In this document: piece after piece, positions 17,201 to 23,029 of the stretch
How the letters are laid out: the number at the start of each line of letters is the position of its first letter
Position numbering within the stretch: the stretch's first letter is position 1
DNA from: Holophagales bacterium UBA5066
Lineage (GTDB): Bacteria > Acidobacteriota > Thermoanaerobaculia > UBA5066
Reading direction: 5' to 3'
Assembly (NCBI GenBank): GCA_002414905.1
Contig: DIAY01000203.1
Coordinates: 434-25,180 of the forward strand
DNA length: 24,747 nucleotides
The notes under the pieces: generated by a model
What the model was told of the DNA's origin: nothing
The model's input: only the letters and a program-made list of their open reading frames with translations
The model's database searches: none
Position numbers and translations under genes: made by a program

Positions 17201-19605
17201 GGATTCACGCCGGGCCCGGGGTAGGTGAGGTCGAACTGCCACGTCGTGCAACCGGGGCGGAGACCAGGCCCCGGGGTGCAGTCCGGGTTGATCTCGGTCA
17301 CGGTGTACGTGCCGGAGTACGGTGGCGCCTCGCGCCACTTGTTGCTGTCGCGAATGGAGCTGATCGTCACCGTGTTGCTCGAGTCGGCCCACGCTCCCTG
17401 GAAGCCCGTCCGGTCGAGGAGGACTCCGGTCGTCGGGTCCACGCGGAACGCGGGTGGGGCGTAGGTCGCGATGATCGAAACCGACTCACCGAGCGCGTTC
17501 TTCATCGTCGCGATACGCGACGGCAGGTCGAATTTCAGGACGTGGCGCCAGCTGTGCGCCTTACGGGGGTCGAGCGTCGAGGGGTACGGAGTCGGCAGCG
17601 GGAGCGGCGTCGGCGTGTCGACCGGAGTCGACCCGGTAACCGGGGTCGGCGTCGTGGCGGGGCACGGAGGCGCCGAGGCCGGCGGCGGGAACATCGCGAT
17701 GTGCGGCAGGCGCGGCAGCGCCCGGCTTTCTCCCGGCCGCGTGAGGTCGAGACTGGCCCAGCGAACGGGCCCGTCGCCCTGACCGAGCGGTGGCGACAGG
17801 CGCCCCTGTCCTCCCGCGCGGGTCGGTGTCGCAGTCGGCGTGGGAGTCCGCGTCTTCGTCGGCGTCGGCGTCCGGGTCGGCGTCGGAGTCACCGTCGGCG
17901 TGTTCGTCGGTGTCCGCGTCGGCGTGTTCGTCGGCGTGTTCGTCGGCGTGATCGTCGGCGTCCGGGTATTCGTCGGCGTCGGGGTGATCGTCGGCGTGTT
18001 CGTCGGCGTCCGCGTCGGAGTGTTTGTCGCTGTCCGCGTCGGAGTGTTCGTGATCGTCGGCGTCCGCGTCGCCGTCCGCGTCGGGGTGATCGTCGGCGTG
18101 TTCGTCGGTGTCGGCGTCGGGGTGATCGTCGGCGTGTTCGTCCGCGTCGGGGTGATCGTCGGCGTGTTCGTCCGCGTCGGCGTCCGCGTGATCGTGGGGG
18201 TCGGCGTGATCGTCGGCGTCAACGTCCGCGTGGGCGTCGGCGTGATCGTCGGCGTGTTCGTCCGCGTCGGCGTCCGCGTCGGCGTCCCGGTGACCGTCCG
18301 CGTCGGGGTCCTGGTCGGCGTTCCGGTGATGGTCCGCGTAGCTGTCGGCGGGCGGGGCGTCCGCGTGGCTGTCGGCGGGCGGGGCGTCCGCGTGGCTGTC
18401 GGCGGCCGGGGCGTCCGTGTCCGCGTCGGCGTCCGCGTGACCGTCGGCGTCCGCGTGGCCGTCGGCGTCTGGGTCGCCGTGGTCGTCGGCGTTCTCGTCG
18501 GCGTCCGGGTCGCCGTGGCCGTCGCCGTAGCCGTCGGCGTCGGCGTGTTCGTCGGCGTGTTCGTCGGCAGAGGCGTCGGGGTCGCCGTCGTCACGACGAC
18601 GGTGTCGGGAACGAGGAACGTGCTCGGGATGGCGGTGAACCCCGGGTCACCCGGCTTCTGCCAGGAGAGAACCGAGGAGGCGGTGTCCGACGCGTCGAGG
18701 CCGTCCTCCTGGAAGTACTCGATCTCGATCCGGTTCTGGACGCACCGGACGAGGTCGAGGCCGCTCACCGTGACAACCCTGTTCGTGGGAGGCGGGTCGT
18801 CCCAGTCGTTCCATTCGTCGACCACCAGGGCGCCATTCCACCAGACCCTCATGCCGTCGGCGGTCGTGAACTGCAGCTGGTACGTCCCCGTGTCCGGCGC
18901 TACGACGGAGCCCTGCCACCGGACGGAGAACCGTGCAGGATGACCGTAAGCGTCCGTGGTTCCGACACCCGGGGGGAGGAGGCCCGCCGTCCAGGGCAGG
19001 AAGTTGACGGTGGGGTCGATTCGGGTGGCGATCGGCGCCATCGGGAGCGTTACGGGCGGGGCGTTCGTTCCCGGGATCTTCCAGTCGTTGCCCGACCTGC
19101 CGCCGAAGTAGTAGGCGAACAGTCCCGTTCCCGCCTCGCACGCAATTGGCTCCGCCGCCTTCCAGCGAAGTTTTCCCGTGCTGTTCTCGCCCGTGATGGT
19201 GGCGGGGATGATGCCGCCGGAGTAGGCATACCCGTCGCTGGCATTCCTGAGCGGTGGGAGCCCCAGGGTGTCGATCATCGGCGAGCCGGCCGGAATACCC
19301 GAGTAGAACTCCCAGGCGTTGGCTCCGATGGCGACGTTGTCCCCGAAGGAGCCGAACGCGTCGTCCGCAGTGAACCACTTGACGTCGTCGCCGTAGCCGC
19401 GCAGGAACCCGTTGCCGTACCGGTCGAGGGCCATCGACCCGGAGCGGTCGAGGGCGATCAGGAGGTTCGCTTTGACCGCCTGGACCGCGATCTGCCGGAT
19501 GGGGTCGTACTTCTCGGTCGGCGCCGCTGCCAGGGGACCGCCAAAGCCCATGAGCGGTATCAGAACCGCCGCTCCGAGCCTGTGGTACCAAGTCCAAGTC
19601 GTCAT
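14236..19605 (-). CDS. pilY1: PilY1-like type IV pilus tip adhesin with PA14 and Thr/Pro-rich insertions
   Basis: 1789 residues. A signal peptide (about 1-28) is followed by the first strand of a VWA domain with MIDAS motif DRSGS (53-57). A PA14-like module (about 200-335, with FTTADGMRVWWNGALVV) and a Thr/Pro-rich tract (about 338-594) then interrupt the VWA fold. It resumes with SRIATMKNAL, VNWGLLAFSD, GGGTPT (about 905) and ILVTDGESN (about 937). The C-terminal half is the PilY1 beta-propeller with the hallmark IGSNDGMLHAFD (about 1275). PilY1 caps or primes pili with the minor pilins and acts in adhesion and retraction control. ATG 19605-19603 was chosen for AGGAGG five bases upstream; ATG 19641 (ATGA overlap with the PilX-like gene) would add 12 residues and hide the signal peptide start. 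It is last in the pilin operon. Confidence 0.88.
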   Translation of the reverse strand: MTTWTWYHRLGAAVLIPLMGFGGPLAAAPTEKYDPIRQIAVQAVKANLLIALDRSGSMALDRYGNGFLRGYGDDVKWFTADDAFGSFGDNVAIGANAWEFYSGIPAGSPMIDTLGLPPLRNASDGYAYSGGIIPATITGENSTGKLRWKAAEPIACEAGTGLFAYYFGGRSGNDWKIPGTNAPPVTLPMAPIATRIDPTVNFLPWTAGLLPPGVGTTDAYGHPARFSVRWQGSVVAPDTGTYQLQFTTADGMRVWWNGALVVDEWNDWDDPPPTNRVVTVSGLDLVRCVQNRIEIEYFQEDGLDASDTASSVLSWQKPGDPGFTAIPSTFLVPDTVVVTTATPTPLPTNTPTNTPTPTATATATATRTPTRTPTTTATQTPTATRTPTVTRTPTRTRTPRPPTATRTPRPPTATRTPRPPTATRTITGTPTRTPTRTVTGTPTRTPTRTNTPTITPTPTRTLTPTITPTPTITRTPTRTNTPTITPTRTNTPTITPTPTPTNTPTITPTRTATRTPTITNTPTRTATNTPTRTPTNTPTITPTPTNTRTPTITPTNTPTNTPTRTPTNTPTVTPTPTRTPTPTKTRTPTPTATPTRAGGQGRLSPPLGQGDGPVRWASLDLTRPGESRALPRLPHIAMFPPPASAPPCPATTPTPVTGSTPVDTPTPLPLPTPYPSTLDPRKAHSWRHVLKFDLPSRIATMKNALGESVSIIATYAPPAFRVDPTTGVLLDRTGFQGAWADSSNTVTISSIRDSNKWREAPPYSGTYTVTEINPDCTPGPGLRPGCTTWQFDLTYPGPGVNPDPGPPFDAYDPATGKPRVDAFGNNVGTWEETPPSNAIGNSATQVNWGLLAFSDTAPDTCGSTFDTTASNVLVTAINPRGTDVSDILAAMRLARDGGIAMGGGTPTRSALEKAEQHLIDTFAGDPLYECLRNYGVILVTDGESNACNTGPVANTEWGDAGNLPCPGSGATADRWKDFPPGITDDIWNLNLTTPCVGKAPRATPINPRTWVIGFGSEVGKCELNFTAFKGRTDANAPVTDAGFDAGFDWMVDPRLCADPVPPPGPGVHPTACNSIVYDDSLDYAFFADSSAGLVAVFNAITAAAAKGDYATGAPVRGPVAGGNVAGQGKYIILSSTEYPDWEGHLYKFDSTKFRDDGNHLPGYRVWDAATLLAARDTSTRRIYTWDPTLLHLIEVKSTSLATLQAIEPALTAPVLDFIRGNDGSGVPRTRILGPLINTVPSIVAGPVFYGQAQLDFQHPDFEKAYELRRTIIWIGSNDGMLHAFDFETGEELFALLPPQLLGTEIQLYDNYFNAVVKSTGQPVGFENIYGVAGSLRFGDVYFPGVGWRSVGFMTLAEGGDLIAAIDITHPYAGDPTAVPLAIPPDLNYGVFPPRTGEPADAPVQIIWQKTGADLPGLGQTWSLPALSARTSDSWSINFGSGYDTGSVFNGQKAPWVFQLDAADGTMLGASLSFGLAPDGGTPWVGNQAFADGVRFQHNSSTFASDNIATRGLQADLNGRIWFTDPSDLSGTTIGINATAAAGQSQPIYYPPAAGGFGLPPSAGCNVYAFGSGTFYEKSQRINGPNTGTEGGAETYFIPSLFFAANDKARYGDEIAAGRILQIPLKTILRPERCTAAAFALNECSAVTTDIAFYGATLSPLSQLTGAPLLLIDPSGALPSKGIFVVYDPTVGCNGASYAVTVDWKTNGCDAPLTVREGTILPPSGDPGGAVVQTTFAGFGVASGLTSVGDHVFTGIAGLGSDAAGLYGILGGANLGAPVDFKPIWWKELK
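17822..18590 (-). repeat. Thr-Pro tandem repeat tract inside the PilY1-like gene
   Basis: About 770 bases encode a near-continuous Thr/Pro dipeptide run (TPTNTPTITPTRTP-like), seen on the + strand as repeated GTCGGCGT words. Two longer orders stand out: an exact 30-base tandem duplication (18121-18150 and 18151-18180, with a one-mismatch copy at 18241-18270), and three 27-base units (18334-18360, 18361-18387, 18388-18414) encoding a TPRPPTATR-like repeat. The tract is likely extended, mucin-like and prone to length change by slippage or recombination. Confidence 0.9.
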
Positions 19606-19610
19606 GGAGT

Positions 19611-19616
19611 CCTCCT
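19611..19616 (-). promoter_or_regulatory. Ribosome binding site deciding the PilY1-like start
   Basis: On the minus strand AGGAGG (19616-19611) lies five bases before ATG 19605-19603, a near-perfect Shine-Dalgarno. It supports this start over the ATG 36 bases upstream that overlaps the previous stop. Confidence 0.75.
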
Positions 19617-19637
19617 GAAGCCGAGTCGCCCGAGTTG

Positions 19638-20285
19638 TCATGGGTTGCCGCCGATCTGCCCGGTATTGGTTCCGCTTTCGTTGACGCCTTCCTGGGGGGC
19701 GACGCTCTCGCCCGGCGTCCCGAGCCGGATCTGCTCTTCGAGGATCTTCGTCGCCAGGAGCCGGCCCGGCACCTGGAGCCCACCGACTCCGGTGCTGGCG
19801 ACGGTCCAGACCTGCCCGACCGAGATCAGGTTGACGATCTTGTCGGTGTCGACGATGGGAGACGCGGAGTTCCCCGGATCCTCGGCGTTGTTGCGGACGT
19901 AGAGACTGTACGTCGCCACGTCGCTCGTCCCGCTGCCGCTCCTCAGGACAACCCTGTCATAGAGCGTGCCGGAAACGTCCAGCGGAATACCCTGCGCCCC
20001 GCCGCCCGGGAGGGAGATCGGGGTTCCCGTGCCCTGGATCACGTCCGAGCCACCGATGCCGATTGCATTGGCCTGGGTCAACGCCGCTTCCCCCGTACGA
20101 AGACCCGTCTCACCGGCGTAGAACGCCGTTTTCGCGAGGCGGATGTTCCCGGAAGACTGGTCTTCGAGCTGGGTGAAGTAGGCCACGCCGAGCCCGACGA
20201 TGGTCAGGACGAGGACCACGAGCAGGACGATGAGGAGCGCGCCGCCCCGGGTGGACCTGGCCCGGCTGATTCGTCTTCCGCGCAT
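19638..20285 (-). CDS. pilX: PilX-like minor pilin assembly protein
   Basis: 215 residues. The N-terminus is a basic stretch followed by RGGALLIVLLVVLVLTIVGLG, a single membrane helix of the PilX_N family, then LEDQSSGNIRLAKTAFYAGETGL, the AFYAxExGL signature of PilX proteins. Unlike the other pilins in the operon it lacks a Glu at +5, as is common for this family. PilX joins PilV, PilW, FimU and PilE in the priming complex at the pilus tip with PilY1. ATG 20285 starts two bases after the PilW-like stop, so translation is probably coupled. The rest of the protein (about 60-215) is low in recognisable motifs and Gly/Ser/Thr-rich. Confidence 0.82.
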   Translation of the reverse strand: MRGRRISRARSTRGGALLIVLLVVLVLTIVGLGVAYFTQLEDQSSGNIRLAKTAFYAGETGLRTGEAALTQANAIGIGGSDVIQGTGTPISLPGGGAQGIPLDVSGTLYDRVVLRSGSGTSDVATYSLYVRNNAEDPGNSASPIVDTDKIVNLISVGQVWTVASTGVGGLQVPGRLLATKILEEQIRLGTPGESVAPQEGVNESGTNTGQIGGNP

Positions 20286-20287
20286 CG

Positions 20288-21577
20288 TCAGTACCCCAGC
20301 ATCCTGTTTCGGAGGACCAGGGTCGTCGTGAGCCGATAGCGGTCGAAAACCCCGTTTGCGATCGTGTCCAGAGGTCCTTGCGTATGGTCTTCGAGTGCGG
20401 CCCGCCGGTAGGGGCTGTTGGCTCCGTCCCAGCCGGAGAGGCCTCGCGCCCCGATGTCGAGAGGATTCGATCGCGCGATCGTCGAGACGCGAAGCGCGCG
20501 GACGTTCCGGACGTCGGGGTCCGATGGGGACACGGTGATGGTCATGGCCTGGGCGGGGACATTGCTCGCGTCTCCGTTCGGGGCGTTCGTGGCCAGCTCC
20601 TGGGTTCCCGTGTTCCAGATCGTTCCGTCACGGAAGACATAGGCGACCTGGAGGTCTTCGACGTTCTCGACGACCGGCGTGAACCCGATCGACGGGCAGT
20701 CAGTCCCCCTGGCGTTTCCGTCGCAGTCCGGGTTGAAGAACCCGGGCGAGTAGACCCCGTCGCCGTCGAATCCCGTCGTCTTCTGCTCGAGAGTGCGGTT
20801 CTTCACGCGGAACGACGTGTATTCGACTCCGGCGTTGAGGGTCAGCGGAAGGGCGAGATCGTTCCTCCAGCCTCCGGGAGGATGCACCTGGTCGGCACTT
20901 CCGGGAGCGAACTCGATGCTGATGACCTCGCGGGTCGGAGTTGACCCGGTCATCGCCGCGCAGTTGCTGCTGACGTAGCGGGTGATCTGCAGGTAACGCC
21001 AGCGGCCGAAGGAGTCCTGCACCGGGAGAAGACCGCTGACCTCGTTCGCGCCCACCGTCGTCGCCCCTGTGACCTGCTTGAAAAGGGCGAAGTTCGCGGT
21101 GTCGTCATTGATGGCCGGCCCGCAGCCGGCGCTGTAGTTCAGGAGCGCCGTGTTGCCGGCGACGGTATCTCCGGTCCAGCTCAGGATCGGAATCCGGATC
21201 GGATTCGTCGCGAAGGAGAGGCTGATGATGTCGGTCCCGGCGTCGCCAAAACCGGCGGTCTCCTGTGCGGCCGTCAGGTCGTTGAAGGAGGCCTGGCGGA
21301 GCGTGGTAGCGGCGGTCACGTTGCTTCCGAACGTCGTCCACATGACGAGCGCGTTCGGGTTCCCCTGGACGGTGTTCAGGTCGCTGGCGCCGGCGAGGAA
21401 GAACGACAGGTAGTCGACGGCGGCACGGGCCGACTGACGCGGCGCGGTGAACGCCTGCTGCTTGGCCGCGAAGGAACGCATCGACACGAGGAGCGTGAGG
21501 GCGACGATCATCACCACGCTCAGGATGAGGATGGAGACGAGCGCTTCGATGAGGGTGAAGCCACGGCCGCGTTTCAT
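20288..21577 (-). CDS. pilW: PilW-like minor prepilin
   Basis: 429 residues, longer than most pilins, as PilW proteins usually are. It has a short basic leader MKRGRG cut by the prepilin peptidase PilD before F7, then FTLIEALVSILIL with the conserved E11 (+5 after cleavage) and a hydrophobic helix. The large C-terminal domain has several Cys residues and a repeated pattern of polar beta strands. It would act in the minor pilin priming complex at the pilus tip. ATG 21577 lies 10 bases after the PilV-like stop, with only a weak Shine-Dalgarno (AGGA), which again suggests translational coupling. Confidence 0.85.
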   Translation of the reverse strand: MKRGRGFTLIEALVSILILSVVMIVALTLLVSMRSFAAKQQAFTAPRQSARAAVDYLSFFLAGASDLNTVQGNPNALVMWTTFGSNVTAATTLRQASFNDLTAAQETAGFGDAGTDIISLSFATNPIRIPILSWTGDTVAGNTALLNYSAGCGPAINDDTANFALFKQVTGATTVGANEVSGLLPVQDSFGRWRYLQITRYVSSNCAAMTGSTPTREVISIEFAPGSADQVHPPGGWRNDLALPLTLNAGVEYTSFRVKNRTLEQKTTGFDGDGVYSPGFFNPDCDGNARGTDCPSIGFTPVVENVEDLQVAYVFRDGTIWNTGTQELATNAPNGDASNVPAQAMTITVSPSDPDVRNVRALRVSTIARSNPLDIGARGLSGWDGANSPYRRAALEDHTQGPLDTIANGVFDRYRLTTTLVLRNRMLGY

Positions 21578-21587
21578 CGTCTTCGTC

Positions 21588-22160
21588 CTATCTCACGATC
21601 TGGGCGGTATAGGTGACGATCTTCACCTTGCTCCCGAGGCCCAGGAAGCGACGGGGGTTATCGGCAGGCGTCACGGCCGGGAGAGTGGCCCCTGTGGCCG
21701 GGGGAACGAGGTTCGGGTTGTCCACTGGCGTCACGGTCACGGTGACGAACGCGGCGGACCCGACGGCCTCGACGGTGTAGTAGATCCGATAGGGCAGCCT
21801 TTCCGCCTCGACGATGTTGAAGCCGGCCGGCCCCCAATGCGCCCACGACGCGTCCCCGCTGGAATACGGAAGGAAGACCGGAGCGGTCGTGGTCGTCAGG
21901 ATCGCCGGAACGCCGGCCGCCGTGCGGGCCGTGGAGTTGCCCTCCTTGCGCTCGAGGTAATAGACCAGGCGGAGGTTCTCGACGACCTGCTGAGCCTTGT
22001 AGAGGAGGTCCGTCCGCGCCGCCGAGCCGAGGTTCGTGAGGAGCGCCAGGGAGAACATCTGGAGGATCCCCACCATAAGTACGGCGAGGATGGCCAGGGC
22101 GACGAGGATCTCGACGAAGCTCGAGCCGCGCCGGTTTCGGAGGGCGAGTCGCGCCTTCAT
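21588..22160 (-). CDS. pilV: PilV-like minor prepilin
   Basis: 190 residues. A class III leader with an unusual +1 Ser: RRG12-S13-SFVEILVALAILAVLMVGIL, with Glu17 at +5 and a standard hydrophobic helix. The position between the FimU/GspH-like and PilW-like genes fits PilV (or the pseudopilin GspI, which has the same fold). ATG 22160-22158 is two bases after the previous stop and has GGAGGGAG (22176-22169) eight bases upstream, which makes it preferable to the in-frame ATG at 22178 inside the upstream gene. The longer frame beyond 22178 is shadow of the FimU/GspH-like gene. The C-terminal domain is short and Thr/Val-rich. Confidence 0.8.
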   Translation of the reverse strand: MKARLALRNRRGSSFVEILVALAILAVLMVGILQMFSLALLTNLGSAARTDLLYKAQQVVENLRLVYYLERKEGNSTARTAAGVPAILTTTTAPVFLPYSSGDASWAHWGPAGFNIVEAERLPYRIYYTVEAVGSAAFVTVTVTPVDNPNLVPPATGATLPAVTPADNPRRFLGLGSKVKIVTYTAQIVR

Positions 22161-22162
22161 GG

Positions 22163-22840
22163 TCAGTACTCCCTCCATCCGGACGCCACGGCGGCGTCCT
22201 GGACGAGCCGGGTCTGGCGAACGCCCCAGACGGATCCGAAGGTCAGCCGGTGGACGACGAGCGGGGTGACGGCACCGGAGGCCATGTCGGCGTGCGTGAG
22301 ATTGATCGAGGCCGAACCGGCGATCTGTCGCCCGTCGGGACCCACGGCCCGCCCCTGGAAGTCCACGCCCAGAACGAAGTTCGTGCCGCTCGCTCCCCAG
22401 TTGGACCAGCAGGGGTCGTAGGGCGCGGCCATGTCGTAGAAGACGATCCCCTGCGGCAACCGGTAAGGCTGGACGTTCGCGATGAGGGAATCGGGATTCG
22501 TGCCCGCCGAGGGATCGGTGAACCGGCCGTCGCCCGCCGGTGCCGGCCCCGTGTCCGCGACGAGCTCGAACAGGCCGGTCCCGGGCGTGGCTTTCAGGAA
22601 GACGAACGCACCCTGGCCGCCCCGCTGGGTCCGGGCCTGGATCGGGACCTTCTGGGCCAGGACAGTGAGGTCGTTGGCGGCGGCCGCGAGCCTGGCCTTC
22701 TTCAGCGGCGGGCCGATCAGGACCCCTCCCATCGCAAAGATGAGGAGCAGGATCACCAGGACGACGAGGAGCTCGACGAGCGAAACGCCCCGCTGCGATG
22801 AGCGGCGAGCAGGGCGGGCGGACGAACGAACCGAGACCAT
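22163..22840 (-). CDS. FimU/GspH-like minor prepilin (first gene of the pilin operon)
   Basis: 225 residues. A long basic leader ends at RG18, cut before V19: VSLVELLVVLVILLLIFAMGG with Glu23 at +5. The remaining globular part is GspH/FimT-like in length and order. ATG 22840-22838 has AAGGAG (22854-22849) eight bases upstream; the frame stays open far upstream to 24676 but that is shadow of the HEAT-PilT gene. It leads a five-gene operon in the order GspH/FimU, PilV, PilW, PilX, PilY1, the same as fimU-pilV-pilW-pilX-pilY1 in Pseudomonas. No major pilin gene is present in the window. FimU versus another GspH-fold pilin cannot be separated by eye. Confidence 0.82.
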   Translation of the reverse strand: MVSVRSSARPARRSSQRGVSLVELLVVLVILLLIFAMGGVLIGPPLKKARLAAAANDLTVLAQKVPIQARTQRGGQGAFVFLKATPGTGLFELVADTGPAPAGDGRFTDPSAGTNPDSLIANVQPYRLPQGIVFYDMAAPYDPCWSNWGASGTNFVLGVDFQGRAVGPDGRQIAGSASINLTHADMASGAVTPLVVHRLTFGSVWGVRQTRLVQDAAVASGWREY

Positions 22841-22937
22841 TGCAGCTGCTCCTTCGCAAGTCTCGGGCCGAGGTCGGCCCCGCTGACGCAAGAGGCTTTC
22901 ATGCATGGACTTGTCCCTCCCTCGGCCGGAGCGACCA

Positions 22938-22951
22938 CTGGCATACGCCAG
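22938..22951. repeat. Inverted repeat, possible operator
   Basis: CTGGCATACGCCAG has 5-bp arms CTGGC/GCCAG around ATAC. It lies midway in the divergent region, a sensible place for a regulator of both pilus units. It is short enough to occur by chance in GC-rich DNA. Confidence 0.3.
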
Positions 22952-23017
22952 ATCGAAATGTGTCCATTCGTAACACCTCCGTGCCGACCCGTTCCTTTCG
23001 GCTAGCATACCTCCTAC

Positions 23018-23023
23018 GGAGGG
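23018..23023 (+). promoter_or_regulatory. Ribosome binding site of the HEAT-PilT gene
   Basis: GGAGGG lies six bases before GTG 23030-23032. This decides for the GTG over the in-frame ATGs at 23042 and 23045, which have no such site. Confidence 0.7.
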
Positions 23024-23029
23024 CAGGCC

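Larger units (their letters stand above)
22841..23029. promoter_or_regulatory. Divergent control region between pilin operon and HEAT-PilT gene
   Basis: 189 bases between divergent starts. It carries the ribosome sites of both genes and an inverted repeat at 22938-22951. I looked for sigma-54 (GGCAC-N-TTGC) and sigma-70 pairs on both strands and found no match I would defend, although pilin genes are often sigma-54 dependent. Confidence 0.5.

Noticed and set aside
17822..18590. Repeats considered as a CRISPR array
   Set aside because: The units are contiguous and in frame with no unique spacers of constant length.
17840..18943. Val-Gly repeat protein (elastin-like) on the + strand
   Set aside because: It is the complement of the Thr/Pro tract read in another frame; the Val-Gly pattern is forced by the GTCGGCGT words.
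14356..19902. 1848-codon open frame on the + strand opposite the PilY1-like gene
   Set aside because: High GC leaves few stops on the opposite strand. The translation is Arg/Gly/Asp-rich with no domain, while the minus strand has a signal peptide, VWA, PA14 and PilY1 motifs.
22841..23029. Sigma-54 promoter for the pilin operon
   Set aside because: A GGCACG is present on the minus strand, but no TTGC stands at the required spacing.
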